The notes: generated by a model from the sequence alone, not told the origin. Positions 33,675-45,208 are shown, numbered from the stretch's first letter. The stretch is DNA of 64,000 nt from JBNLAN01 sp050302175 (GCA_050302175.1 JBNLAN010000009.1:103392-167391); one strand, 5' to 3'. Numbers and translations: made by a program.

Positions 33675-35534
33675 ATGCACGGCATCATGTTATGGAGAAA
33701 TCGCTGGCTGGCATTTTTGCACGATTTAGTGTGGATACCGGTCGTGCTCTGGCTGGCATTCTGGCTTCGCTTCAATCTTGGCGAGATTCCGGGAGTCTAT
33801 CAGGAGAGTTTGCTTCAGCTGCTGTTTATTGCTCTGCCCATTCAGGCTGCGATTTTCTGGGTGTTTGGTCTTTACCGCGGCATTTGGCGTTATGCCTCCA
33901 TCCCCGATCTGTTTCGCATCCTGAAGGCAGTCATGATTGGTACGCTGATCTGCTTTGCAATCGAGTTCATTCTCTATCGTATGGACAATATGCCGCGCTC
34001 GGTATTGATCCTTTATCCGCTACTGTTGGCGATGGCGTTGGCAGTCCCGCGCATGCTCTATCGCTGGATCAAAGATCGTCGCCTGATCATGCTGCAAACA
34101 GGGGCTCTGCCTGCATTGGTTGTTGGTGCAGGCAGAGCCGGAGAAATGCTGGTTCGTGATCTTCTAAAGTCGGGACAATACCTGTCGGTTGGCTTTCTCG
34201 ATGATGATCTCAAGAAACAGGGCCTGGATATCCATGGTGTACGTGTGTTGGGCGGTAGCGACAATCTGGAAGCGATCGTGGAGAAGTTTGGTGTTGAAGT
34301 GGTATTGCTGGCGATTCCCTCGGCTTCGCGCTCGGTTATCAAGGATTTCTATGAGCGTTGCCGAAAGCTGGATGTTCAGTGTCGCACGCTGCCGAGCGTG
34401 GAGGAGTTGGCGGGCGGCAAGGTCGAGGTCTCCCTGCTTCGTAATGTCCAGATCGAGGATTTGCTCGGGCGTGAGCAGGTAGAGCTTGATGAGGCAGCCA
34501 TTCATGGGCTGATCACCGGCAAGCGCGTTCTGGTGACCGGTGCCGGGGGATCGATCGGTTCCGAGCTCTGCCGGCAGGTGCTGGCACAAGGCCCCTCGCA
34601 GCTGATTATGCTCGATCACGGTGAGTTCAATCTCTACCAGATCGATCAGGAGCTGGGTGAGCCGGGCAGGCATGTCACTCCGGTGCTCGGCAATGTGCGC
34701 GACGAGCATCGTATGCGCTGGCTGTTTGAAACCTTCAAGCCGGAAGTGGTGTTCCATGCTGCGGCCTACAAGCATGTGCCTCTGGTGGAGGATAATCCCG
34801 CCGAAGGGGTCAGGACCAACGTTTTCGGCACCCGCCTGTTGGCCGACCTGGCCGTCGAGTTTGGGGTGGAGCGTTTCATTCTCGTCTCCACCGATAAGGC
34901 GGTGAACCCGACCAACGTCATGGGTGCCTCCAAGCGTACCGCCGAGGTTTATTGCCAGAACCTTAACGCCCGTAGCGAGTCCACCCGTTTCATCACTACC
35001 CGTTTCGGCAATGTGCTCGGCTCCGCAGGCTCCGTGGTGCCGCTGTTCCGCAGCCAGATTACCGCCGGTGGACCGGTGACGGTGACGCATCCGGATATCA
35101 CCCGTTATTTTATGACCATCCCCGAAGCGGTGAGCCTGATCCTGCAGGCGGGTGCCATGGGCGAGGGCGGCGAAATCTTTGTGCTCGACATGGGGGAGCC
35201 GGTGAAGATCGTACACCTTGCCGAGCAGATGATCCGCCTCTCCGGTTTCGAGCCTTACGAAGATATTGGAATTGAATTTATCGGTCTGCGCCCGGGCGAA
35301 AAACTGTATGAAGAGCTGTTCCACGAAAGCGAGGCGCTTTCCGCTACCGCGCACCCCAAGCTACTGCTCTCCAATGCCCGTCATGTGGAGTGGAAGCCGA
35401 TGCTAAAAGCGCTAAGCGAGCTTAGAGAAGCTTGCGAGGTGCGTGATGTAGCCGTGCTACGCAGCCGCCTGAAAGTACTGGTCCCCGAATACGGTGAGGC
35501 CGCGCACGATACTACCCTGCAGCCGGGCGCATGA
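33675..35534 (+). CDS. pglF: PglF/WbpM-type UDP-GlcNAc 4,6-dehydratase
   Basis: A 619-residue membrane-bound nucleotide-sugar dehydratase. Four hydrophobic segments occupy about residues 12-130, then a CoA-binding-like domain (LVVGAGRAGEMLVRDLL) and the catalytic SDR domain with VTGAGGSIGSELCRQV near residue 290. The active-site stretch STDKAVNPTNVMGASKR shows the Met-x3-Lys variant typical of PglF/WbpM instead of Tyr-x3-Lys. It forms UDP-4-keto-6-deoxy-GlcNAc, the first step for PglE and PglD. It closes the glycan locus; its stop overlaps the priA start (ATGA). Confidence 0.9.
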   Translation: MHGIMLWRNRWLAFLHDLVWIPVVLWLAFWLRFNLGEIPGVYQESLLQLLFIALPIQAAIFWVFGLYRGIWRYASIPDLFRILKAVMIGTLICFAIEFILYRMDNMPRSVLILYPLLLAMALAVPRMLYRWIKDRRLIMLQTGALPALVVGAGRAGEMLVRDLLKSGQYLSVGFLDDDLKKQGLDIHGVRVLGGSDNLEAIVEKFGVEVVLLAIPSASRSVIKDFYERCRKLDVQCRTLPSVEELAGGKVEVSLLRNVQIEDLLGREQVELDEAAIHGLITGKRVLVTGAGGSIGSELCRQVLAQGPSQLIMLDHGEFNLYQIDQELGEPGRHVTPVLGNVRDEHRMRWLFETFKPEVVFHAAAYKHVPLVEDNPAEGVRTNVFGTRLLADLAVEFGVERFILVSTDKAVNPTNVMGASKRTAEVYCQNLNARSESTRFITTRFGNVLGSAGSVVPLFRSQITAGGPVTVTHPDITRYFMTIPEAVSLILQAGAMGEGGEIFVLDMGEPVKIVHLAEQMIRLSGFEPYEDIGIEFIGLRPGEKLYEELFHESEALSATAHPKLLLSNARHVEWKPMLKALSELREACEVRDVAVLRSRLKVLVPEYGEAAHDTTLQPGA

Positions 35535-37675
35535 CGCATCCGGCAGGCGAGGCTCCCGCTTGCGTTGAAGTGGCGGTGTTCTCGCCGCTTTCCGGTTCGT
35601 TTACCTATCGTTGGTCGCCGCAGTTTGGTCTGCCCGCTGTCGGTATGCGGGTGCAGGTGCTGTTCGGACGCGGTAAACGCCTGGGTATCGTCACCGCAGT
35701 GGATACTACACCACCTGCCGACTACGAATTGAAAGCGGTATGCGATCTGCTCGACCCTTCCCCTTTGTTCGATGCCTCGCGCCTTGCATGGCTCTCCCGC
35801 GCCGCGCGCTATTATCTCGCAGGCCTCGGCACCATGCTGGAAACCGCCGCCGCCTGGGCGGACGACAGCACGCGCAGTTTCCGGTGCCTTGAGCGGGAAA
35901 AACTTGCCGATTTCGATGCTGGGCTGGCCCGGGTATTCACCAGCAGGCGCGCCATGAATCTCAAGACGGTCATCGGCAAGCTGAATGAAGAGGGTGCGCA
36001 GTTTCGCATGCTGCAGGCTCTCGGCGCAGGGCTGCTGCACGAGAAAGAGAGCGAGCCCGCGCCATATGTCGACAATATGCCCGGTGAAGCAGTCCCCGAT
36101 ACGCTGACCGCAGCACAGCAAGAAGCCCTTGAGCGCATTCTGCAGCAGCGCCAGAAATTTTCCCCGTATCTTTTGTTCGGTTGCACGGGTTCCGGCAAAA
36201 CGGAGGTCTATATCCGCGCGGCACAACAGCTGATCGGGGAAGGGCGGCAGGTACTGATCCTGGTGCCGGAGATCGGGCTCACGCCGATGTGGCTATCGCG
36301 TCTTTCTCAGCGATTATCGAATATCGGCGTCTGGCATTCGGGCCTTTCGGATGCGGAACGGCGAGCGGTGAGAAATCGCCTGAACAAGCTCGATGTGCTG
36401 ATCGGTACACGCTCGGCACTTTTTCTGCCTTTGCCGCGTCTGGGGCTGATCGTGCTGGACGAGGAGCACGATAGCTCTTTTAAGCAGCAGGAGGGGGTTC
36501 GCTACCACGCGCGCGATATGGCGCTTCTTTTAGCTCAGGAATTGAAGATTCCTGTCGTGCTCGGTTCGGCCACGCCCAGCCTTGAATCGTGGCGACAGGC
36601 GAAGTCGGGAAAATATGTGCTGCTGCGTCTGCCTGAGCGCATTGCGCTGCAACAGTGTATCGAAAAGTGCGTGGTGGATATGCGCGGTCATCACGATGTG
36701 ATTTCACCGCCGTTGCTGGATGCGCTGCAAAAAGCCAGGCAAGCGGGCCAGCAAAGTTTGTTGTATCTGAATCGGCGCGGCTATGCCCCCGCGCTGCACT
36801 GCACCGCCTGCGGCCATGTGCCGGAGTGCCCGGCCTGCTCATTGCGGCTCACGCTGCATCGATCCAGACGCCAATTGCGCTGCCATGCCTGCGGTTTTCT
36901 GAAAGCTGCGCCCAAGGTCTGTGCTGATTGCGGCGAGGATGCGCTGCTGCCGCTCGGTTCCGGCACCGAAAAGGTCGAGGAGTTACTCAAGAGTCTGTTG
37001 CCCGATGTGTCGTTCCAGCGCTTCGATCGCGATGCGATAACACACCCCCGCCAGTTGCAGCAGCTGCTGGAGGCCTTTGCCAGGGGCGAGATTGATTGTC
37101 TGGTCGGCACGCAGATGCTGGTGAAGGGGCATCACTTCCCGAACGTCACATTGGTGGGTGTGGTGCATGCCGATCAGGGCTTGAGTTTGCCCGATTTCAG
37201 GGCAGGCGAGCGCTGGTGGCAGCAGATGACGCAGGTGGTGGGGCGCACCGGCCGCGGCGATGCACCGGGGCGCGTCCTGATCCAGACCTATTCGCCGGAT
37301 GCACCATGGCTGGCCCGTATTGGTGACGAGTCGGCCGAGGCGGTGCTGAACGACGAGCTGCATCTGCGTGAACAGCTGGACTACCCGCCGTATGCACGCT
37401 GGGCGCGTATTGTGTTCTCGGCAGTCGATGCCCGGCGTGCGGAAGGTGCAGCCATGCAGCTTGCCGAGGCACTTCGGAACCATGCGGACGTGAAGGTGGC
37501 CGGGCCGATGCCGGCGGCGGTGGAAAGGCTGGCTGGGCGTTATCGGTTTGAATTGGTGCTGCGCGATAGCAGCCGTGAGTGGCTGCCATGGAAGCTCGCG
37601 CCGTTCCTCGATGCAATGCCGGTGCCCTCCGGCGTGCGGCGGGTGGTCGATGTCGATCCCGTGGATATGATGTAG
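35531..37675 (+). CDS. priA: Primosomal protein N' (PriA helicase)
   Basis: A 714-residue replication-restart helicase. The N-terminal DNA-binding domain (about residues 1-110) is followed by Walker A GCTGSGKTEVY (about residue 216), the DEEH box in LDEEHDSSFKQQEG, and zinc cysteines in CTACGHVPECPACS, CHACG and CADCG. QVVGRTGRG near the C-terminus is helicase motif VI. Length fits E. coli PriA (732). It begins with an ATG overlapping the dehydratase gene, so part of its expression may come from the glycan operon. Confidence 0.95.
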   Translation: MTHPAGEAPACVEVAVFSPLSGSFTYRWSPQFGLPAVGMRVQVLFGRGKRLGIVTAVDTTPPADYELKAVCDLLDPSPLFDASRLAWLSRAARYYLAGLGTMLETAAAWADDSTRSFRCLEREKLADFDAGLARVFTSRRAMNLKTVIGKLNEEGAQFRMLQALGAGLLHEKESEPAPYVDNMPGEAVPDTLTAAQQEALERILQQRQKFSPYLLFGCTGSGKTEVYIRAAQQLIGEGRQVLILVPEIGLTPMWLSRLSQRLSNIGVWHSGLSDAERRAVRNRLNKLDVLIGTRSALFLPLPRLGLIVLDEEHDSSFKQQEGVRYHARDMALLLAQELKIPVVLGSATPSLESWRQAKSGKYVLLRLPERIALQQCIEKCVVDMRGHHDVISPPLLDALQKARQAGQQSLLYLNRRGYAPALHCTACGHVPECPACSLRLTLHRSRRQLRCHACGFLKAAPKVCADCGEDALLPLGSGTEKVEELLKSLLPDVSFQRFDRDAITHPRQLQQLLEAFARGEIDCLVGTQMLVKGHHFPNVTLVGVVHADQGLSLPDFRAGERWWQQMTQVVGRTGRGDAPGRVLIQTYSPDAPWLARIGDESAEAVLNDELHLREQLDYPPYARWARIVFSAVDARRAEGAAMQLAEALRNHADVKVAGPMPAAVERLAGRYRFELVLRDSSREWLPWKLAPFLDAMPVPSGVRRVVDVDPVDMM

Positions 37676-37677
37676 TG

Positions 37678-38295
37678 ATGTTCGATTTCCTGTTTCGTGC
37701 CAAGGCGTGGACCGAGATGCCGCGCGGCTTCTTCCTCGCAGCGGTGCTGCTGTTTGTCGCTATCGATTTCGCCGCTCCGATGCTTGGCGTCGGGCAGAGC
37801 ATGCTGATCGCAGTGCGTATTGTGCAGGCTGCGCTGATCCTGGGGCTGGCATGGCAGTTCAAGGTGTTTGCAGCGTTGGGGTTTGTGAATCCGGAAAGGC
37901 AGGACGTCATTCGCTTCGCCATTCTGGCAGGCGTTAGTTCCGCTATTGCACTTGCAGCACTTGCCCTGATGCCTGCATGGCGTGCTGAGGTGACCATGCC
38001 CGGCTTCGTGGCAGGCTTTGAGGGATTGGTGTTGATGATGGTGGTGGCACCGATTGTGGAAGAGCTGTTCTTCCGCGGAATTCTCTACACGATGCTGCGC
38101 CAGTCGATGGCACCCATCTATGCCATCCTGCTCACTGCCGCCTGTTTTGCGCTGATGCATGGCTTGCTTATCTCGCCGCAACTCTTCGGCGGCGTAGTGT
38201 TCGCGGTGGCCTACGAGTGGACGCGCAAACTCTGGGTGCCGATGGCGTTGCATTCCGGCGCCAATGCTGCCGTCTGGATTCTGTCCGGGTTATAA
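37678..38295 (+). CDS. CPBP family intramembrane metalloprotease
   Basis: A 205-residue membrane protein with about six hydrophobic segments. The metalloprotease motif EELFFRG (EExxxR) and the downstream ALMHG histidine are present, with HSGANA as the third motif. CPBP (CAAX protease / bacteriocin-processing) enzymes cleave within the membrane or act as immunity-type proteins. The start is the ATG two bases after the priA stop; longer starts would lie in priA. No partner gene for a bacteriocin is nearby. Confidence 0.8.
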   Translation: MFDFLFRAKAWTEMPRGFFLAAVLLFVAIDFAAPMLGVGQSMLIAVRIVQAALILGLAWQFKVFAALGFVNPERQDVIRFAILAGVSSAIALAALALMPAWRAEVTMPGFVAGFEGLVLMMVVAPIVEELFFRGILYTMLRQSMAPIYAILLTAACFALMHGLLISPQLFGGVVFAVAYEWTRKLWVPMALHSGANAAVWILSGL

Positions 38296-38298
38296 AAA

Positions 38299-38580
38299 CT
38301 ACTTTCTGTACACCTCGTCGTGGGTGCCGACGTTGACGGGGATGATCTCGCTCTCCTCGATCAGGAACTCCATGGTGATGCGGTAGCCGATATTGATGGA
38401 TACGGAGTGCAGCCCTTCGAGCCGCCCTTGCAGCGCATGCAGGCGCAGGGAGGGGTGGTAGGGATTCAGCTCCAGCAGTTGCAGCGTCTTGAGGTATTGC
38501 TGCTTCAGCTCGGGATGGCGTTTGAGGAATTTCGTTGCCCGGCGGTTGTAGCTGGCGGTGAAAACCAGCTGATAACTCAT
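38299..38580 (-). CDS. RelE/ParE-family toxin
   Basis: A 93-residue protein of the RelE/ParE/YafQ superfamily. The start YQLVFTASYNRRATKFLKRHPELK, the segment HALQGRLEGLHSVSINIGYRI and the end VNVGTHDEVYRK are characteristic; the IGYRI arginine and THDEVYR histidine/tyrosine fit the ribonuclease-type C-terminus. It overlaps the upstream antitoxin gene by four bases and lies on the opposite strand from its neighbours, three bases from the end of the CPBP gene. Toxic activity is inferred. Confidence 0.85.
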   Translation of the reverse strand: MSYQLVFTASYNRRATKFLKRHPELKQQYLKTLQLLELNPYHPSLRLHALQGRLEGLHSVSINIGYRITMEFLIEESEIIPVNVGTHDEVYRK

Positions 38581-38831
38581 TGGCCGGAAACTCGTTTCAC
38601 ATGGGCTTCCGCCGATTCGCGGATGGCGTCTCCATTGGCAATGTCGCGACGGGTTTCGAGCAGGGCGGCTTCCAGCTCCATCTCGCGCAGGTAGTGGTAG
38701 TGCTCGATGCGCATCACCACATACTGCTCCTTGCCGCGCACGGTGATCACCGCTTCCGGTTCGGTTTGCAGATTCTCTTCGAGCGCGGTCACCCCGCGGG
38801 TCTTCAGGTCGTTAGCAACAATCGCATGCAT
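38577..38831 (-). CDS. Phd/YefM-family antitoxin
   Basis: An 84-residue antitoxin of the Phd/YefM family. The N-terminal DNA-binding domain shows VANDLKTRGVTALEENL and AVITVRGKEQYVVMRIEHYHYL; the C-terminal tail (ALLETRRDIANGDAI) would wrap the toxin. A perfect AGGAGG ribosome site precedes the ATG. Such proteins repress their own promoter, which fits the inverted repeat found just upstream. Confidence 0.85.
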   Translation of the reverse strand: MHAIVANDLKTRGVTALEENLQTEPEAVITVRGKEQYVVMRIEHYHYLREMELEAALLETRRDIANGDAIRESAEAHVKRVSGQ

Positions 38832-38846
38832 GATCGCCTCCTAAAA

Positions 38847-38886
38847 AGTACGCCAAACAGTACTCTTAATAGGCTTATTGCGTCAA
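38847..38886 (-). promoter_or_regulatory. Promoter with palindromic operator for the toxin-antitoxin pair
   Basis: On the minus strand, TTGACG (38881-38886) and TACTGT (38857-38862) lie 18 bases apart. An inverted repeat AGTAC/GTACT (38847-38851 and 38860-38864, 8-base spacer) overlaps the -10 element. This is the expected place for autorepression by the Phd/YefM antitoxin. Confidence 0.5.
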
Positions 38887-38973
38887 CGAATCATAATTAA
38901 CTATTGGGTTTCCGTAATTTGGTCTGTTATGTCTATTGATTCAACGTTCAAGGCCTGACCTCTGAGGTGCGTG

Positions 38974-39453
38974 CTATTTATTAAGCCGCTTTCTGGATGC
39001 GACGCGATAAGGCGCATACCCCATTTTCTCCCAGCTCTCTTCGGCTTCGACATTGCCGACCAAATAATGCAAATCGACGTATTCGATACCTTTTGATTGG
39101 AACCATTGCTCCATGCTGTGAACGAGTGCCGATGCGACACCTTGCTTTCGATAGTGTTCATCGACCCAGCAGAAGTTGATTTGGCCGATGGCCTTCACCG
39201 ATGAGGCATCTAAGAAAGGTTTTGTGATACCGCCATAGATAAAGCCTTTTTTGATTCCGTCTTCTTCAAAAATGTAAATCTCGCCCTGATCGCTTTCTAT
39301 GGCGTTTGCAAAGAATGGCTCATGAATTTCATCGTAGCCCGCTTCCAGGTTGCAGATGTACGGATCGGCGGTAGACGTTTGTGTATGGCTTATCAGCAGC
39401 TCAAGCCATTTTACAAGTGACGGGATATCTTCTTTCTTTGCTGTTTTTATCAT
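38974..39453 (-). CDS. GNAT family N-acetyltransferase
   Basis: A 159-residue GNAT acetyltransferase. The start MIKTAKKEDIPSLVKWLE, the strand GEIYIFEEDGIKKGFIYGG, the acetyl-CoA loop EHYRKQGVASALVHSMEQWF and the end NVEAEESWEKMGYAPYR are all in family order. The ATG overlaps the stop of the upstream gene (ATGA), so the two are co-translated. It is clearly more AT-rich than uvrA and priA on either side. Substrate unknown; it may be part of a small horizontally acquired pair. Confidence 0.8.
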   Translation of the reverse strand: MIKTAKKEDIPSLVKWLELLISHTQTSTADPYICNLEAGYDEIHEPFFANAIESDQGEIYIFEEDGIKKGFIYGGITKPFLDASSVKAIGQINFCWVDEHYRKQGVASALVHSMEQWFQSKGIEYVDLHYLVGNVEAEESWEKMGYAPYRVASRKRLNK

Positions 39454-39953
39454 TTGTTTGCTTGGGCTATCTTCACACAATACCAATTGTCTCCAGAATA
39501 TTCCGCTTTACCCACCTCATATTCCGGCTTTATGAAAGGAGTAAGGAACTCGGGAATTGCGCCATTCCATGAATAGTCATCGAAATTATATGGAAAATCA
39601 TCTTTGTTAGGGTTTGGTGTATGAAAATAGAGTGCATCTTGATATGAATCATGTGATGCGAAGGAAAGCCATACTTGATGTGGTTTCTCGTAGTTTTCGA
39701 GTTGTTTGATTACATTTTCAAAAGCAGTAAATGCAGCCTTTAAATGTTCCCTACGTTCTCGCCCGCCCTTGTTTCCTTGTCCTGTCCAATCGAAGTGATA
39801 ATGCCAAAAGTCGAACCAATCATTTTTACCACCAATATCTAATTTAAACTCGGCAGCTTTCTTGACTAGGTTTCTGTAATATCTTTTTTTGCCTCTTAGT
39901 TTCTTCATTTCTTCACTTTCATTTAGTTTAGGAGTCTGTAAAGACCTATCCAT
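39450..39953 (-). CDS. Unknown protein, partner of the GNAT gene
   Basis: A 167-residue protein I do not recognise. It is basic at the N-terminus (KKLRGKKRYYRNLVKKAAEF) and strongly aromatic in the middle (WFDFWHYHFDWTGQG), then SFASHDSYQDALYF, with a WYCVKIAQ end. No membrane segment or signal peptide is visible. Two start points are possible: the first ATG, or an internal one 15 codons later. It shares an ATGA overlap with the downstream GNAT gene and the same low-GC composition. The pair may be a small accessory or immunity-type unit; that is speculation. Confidence 0.5.
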   Translation of the reverse strand: MDRSLQTPKLNESEEMKKLRGKKRYYRNLVKKAAEFKLDIGGKNDWFDFWHYHFDWTGQGNKGGRERREHLKAAFTAFENVIKQLENYEKPHQVWLSFASHDSYQDALYFHTPNPNKDDFPYNFDDYSWNGAIPEFLTPFIKPEYEVGKAEYSGDNWYCVKIAQANK

Positions 39954-40060
39954 TTGTTCGAGATGGTAGCACAGCGCCTATGATCTGCCAGCGACTGGAG
40001 TCTTACAATCAAAACCAAAGCCTGTAGAATCCGCCGCTTCGTTTTTTTCTGGAGTCGATA

Positions 40061-42880
<2,820 letters not shown>

Positions 42881-42962
42881 CGAGACTACTGGAAAGCCGC
42901 TCTCGCCAGGCATACGATGGACCCGGTTTTCGGTATCCATTAAAACAGCGAGGTTTCACGGG

Positions 42963-44525
42963 ATGAGCGTCAATGCGCCTGCCAACCTGAAGGGGAATCT
43001 GTTCGGAGGGGCGACTGCGGCGGTGATCGCGCTGCCGCTGGCACTGGCTTTCGGTGTCGCCAGTGGCTTGGGGCCGACCGCCGGACTCTACGGCGCCATC
43101 ATCCTGGGATTCGTTGCATCGCTGTTTGGCGGTACGGCAACGCAAATATCCGGCCCGACCGGTCCGATGACGGTGATGATTGCCGCTGCCGTGGTTTCTC
43201 TGCATGGCGATCTGCAGCTGATTGCCGCCACCGTCTTTCTCGCCGGTCTGTTTCAGCTCCTGTTCGGGCTCGTAAAAATCGGCCAGTTCGTCCGTTATAT
43301 TCCGTATCCGGTGATTTCGGGTTTCATGAGCGGGATCGGCGTCATCATTATCGTGTTGCAGATCAATCCCTATCTGGGCTTGCCGAACGATGCCTCGGTG
43401 TTGCATCTGCTGGTGTCGTTGCCGCAGAAAATCACCCAGACCCATTTTTCGGCATTTATGCTCGCAAGCCTGGCGTTGGCGATTGTATTGTTTGCACCGG
43501 AGCGCTGGCGCAAATGGGTTCCCGCACCCCTGATCGCGCTGGCGGTGCTTACACCCCTGAGCATGTTGCTGAACCTCGATGTTGCGACGATCGGAGATAT
43601 TCCGTCCGGGCTGCCCGATTTCTCCTTCCCCGCCTTCGATCTGCAGTCCATCAGAATCATCATTCCTCTCGCATTCACACTGGCACTGCTCGGAACCATC
43701 GACACATTGCTGACATCGATCGTTGCCGATTCGATTACCCAGACGCGCCATAACCCCAATCGCGAATTGCTAGGGCAGGGGCTGGGGAATGCACTGTGTG
43801 CTTTTGTCGGGGCAATCCCGGGAGCTGGTGCAACCATGCGAACCGTTATCAACATCAAAAGCGGCGGCACCGGCAGACTTTCCGGTATGTTTCATGCGGT
43901 TGTACTGCTGCTGATCGTACTGTTTTTTGCGCCGCTGGCCGCTGAGATTCCGCTTGCGGTGCTGTCGGGCATTCTGGTCAAGGTCGGCATCGATATTCTC
44001 GACTATCGTTTCTTTGAGGTCTGGAAAGACAGTCCGCGCCACGACTTGGGTATCATGATCAGCGTCTTTTTCGTAACGGTGTTCGTCGATCTTATTACGG
44101 CGGTGCTACTCGGTGTGGTGCTGGCATCGCTTTCCATCGTCTACCGCATCACTCAGGCGACGCATATCGATCTGGTTGGCGGCGAACATCCCGATCATCC
44201 CGTGGACCTGAAGGACAAAAAAGCGCGCATTATCAAAATCGAGGGCGCATTCTTTTTTGGGTCGAGTAATGCATTTGAAAACAGGGTGAATACGGCGCTC
44301 GACATTCAGACCATGATTATCGATATCTCCAGCGTACCGTTTCTCGATATCACGGCTATTTTTACGCTCAAGGATATGCTCCTGACGTTGCAACGCGCCG
44401 GCATCGAAGTGCTGATCGTCGCCAAGAAAGAGCACCAGGAACAGTTGTTAAAGTTCAATAAGGCGCATCTTTTCGACAACATCCGTTTTTCTATGACGCT
44501 GAAGGAAGCGATCGGAAAACTCTAG
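42963..44525 (+). CDS. SulP family anion transporter with STAS domain
   Basis: A 520-residue membrane transporter with about twelve helices (residues ~15-400) and a cytoplasmic STAS domain at the C-terminus (about 412-520; FDNIRF, IDISSVPFLDITAI). The start AALPLALAFGVASGLGPTAGLYGAI and the GTATQISGPTGPMTVM block define the SulP/SLC26 family, which includes bicarbonate (BicA) and sulphate transporters. The ion cannot be decided from sequence. It lies between uvrA and ssb in the same direction. Confidence 0.85.
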   Translation: MSVNAPANLKGNLFGGATAAVIALPLALAFGVASGLGPTAGLYGAIILGFVASLFGGTATQISGPTGPMTVMIAAAVVSLHGDLQLIAATVFLAGLFQLLFGLVKIGQFVRYIPYPVISGFMSGIGVIIIVLQINPYLGLPNDASVLHLLVSLPQKITQTHFSAFMLASLALAIVLFAPERWRKWVPAPLIALAVLTPLSMLLNLDVATIGDIPSGLPDFSFPAFDLQSIRIIIPLAFTLALLGTIDTLLTSIVADSITQTRHNPNRELLGQGLGNALCAFVGAIPGAGATMRTVINIKSGGTGRLSGMFHAVVLLLIVLFFAPLAAEIPLAVLSGILVKVGIDILDYRFFEVWKDSPRHDLGIMISVFFVTVFVDLITAVLLGVVLASLSIVYRITQATHIDLVGGEHPDHPVDLKDKKARIIKIEGAFFFGSSNAFENRVNTALDIQTMIIDISSVPFLDITAIFTLKDMLLTLQRAGIEVLIVAKKEHQEQLLKFNKAHLFDNIRFSMTLKEAIGKL

Positions 44526-44627
44526 ACCGTTTGAATTCAGACAAAGGTGGTCTCGGACCAAGGCGCAAGTTGTCATCAGCGTGGCAAGGGCCTAGGCTCG
44601 CACGGATTCGAAATATGGGAGCGAGGC

Positions 44628-45095
44628 ATGCTGAACAAGGTGACACTGATCGGAAATCTAGGGGCGGATCCTGAGACCCGCTTCACGCAGGATGGTACCT
44701 GCGTCTGCAATATCCGGCTTGCGACAACTGAGAAATACAAGAACCGCAATGGCGAGCAGGTTGAAAAAACCGAATGGCATCGCGTGGTGTTGTGGGGCCG
44801 GCTTGGCGAGATTGCCAACCAGTATCTGAAGAAGGGTTCGCAGGTCTATATCGAAGGCAAAATCGAAACCCGTAAGTGGCAGGATAAGGACGGCCAGGAT
44901 CGCTACACCACAGAGATTCGTGCCAACGAGATGAAGATGCTGGGCGGTCGCGGCGGAGATAGCGGCGGTTCTTCCAGTCGTTCGAGTGGCGGTGGCGATT
45001 TCCCGAGCAAGGGTGGGCAGGCGCCTGCGAGCGACCCGTTTGCCGATAGCCCTGATTTTGGCGACGTGCCGGTAGACGACGATATTCCTTTCTAG
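44628..45095 (+). CDS. ssb: Single-stranded DNA-binding protein
   Basis: A 155-residue SSB. The OB-fold domain (residues ~1-110) has MLNKVTLIGNLGADPETRF, NIRLATTEKYKNRNGE and WHRVVLWGRLGEIANQYLKKGSQVYIEGKIETRKW. A flexible Gly/Ser-rich linker follows, then the acidic tip DDDIPF, which binds repair and replication partners. The start is the ATG giving the conserved MLNKVTLIG. Its closeness to uvrA follows the common proteobacterial uvrA/ssb arrangement, here with a SulP gene between them. Confidence 0.97.
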   Translation: MLNKVTLIGNLGADPETRFTQDGTCVCNIRLATTEKYKNRNGEQVEKTEWHRVVLWGRLGEIANQYLKKGSQVYIEGKIETRKWQDKDGQDRYTTEIRANEMKMLGGRGGDSGGSSSRSSGGGDFPSKGGQAPASDPFADSPDFGDVPVDDDIPF

Positions 45096-45160
45096 TATCG
45101 AGAGCTCCGTTAATAAGTGCATCTTTCAGGCTTGTTGGCAGGAAGTGTGTTATGTGGTTT

Positions 45161-45192
45161 AAAAGAAAAAGGCTGCCAATTCCTTGGCCGCC
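45161..45192 (-). terminator. Intrinsic terminator after the pYEATS-like gene
   Basis: On the minus strand a 9-bp stem (one mismatch; GGCGGCCAA and TTGGCAGCC around GGAA) is followed by a T-rich tail TTTTTCTTTT. It lies 17 bases past the gene's stop and terminates the two-gene minus-strand unit. Confidence 0.65.
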
Positions 45193-45208
45193 CTTCTTGG
45201 AAAGGGAG

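Noticed and set aside
34249..34262. GGCGGTAGCGACA resembles an ops element for RfaH-type control
   Set aside because: It lies inside the dehydratase coding sequence, not in a leader, and matches only part of the consensus; probably chance.
34164..35354. Long minus-strand frame of 396 codons over the dehydratase gene
   Set aside because: Antisense shadow of a well-conserved dehydratase; no plausible protein family.
39954..40060. LexA box search upstream of uvrA
   Set aside because: No CTGT-N8-ACAG palindrome of acceptable quality was found; SOS control of uvrA cannot be claimed.
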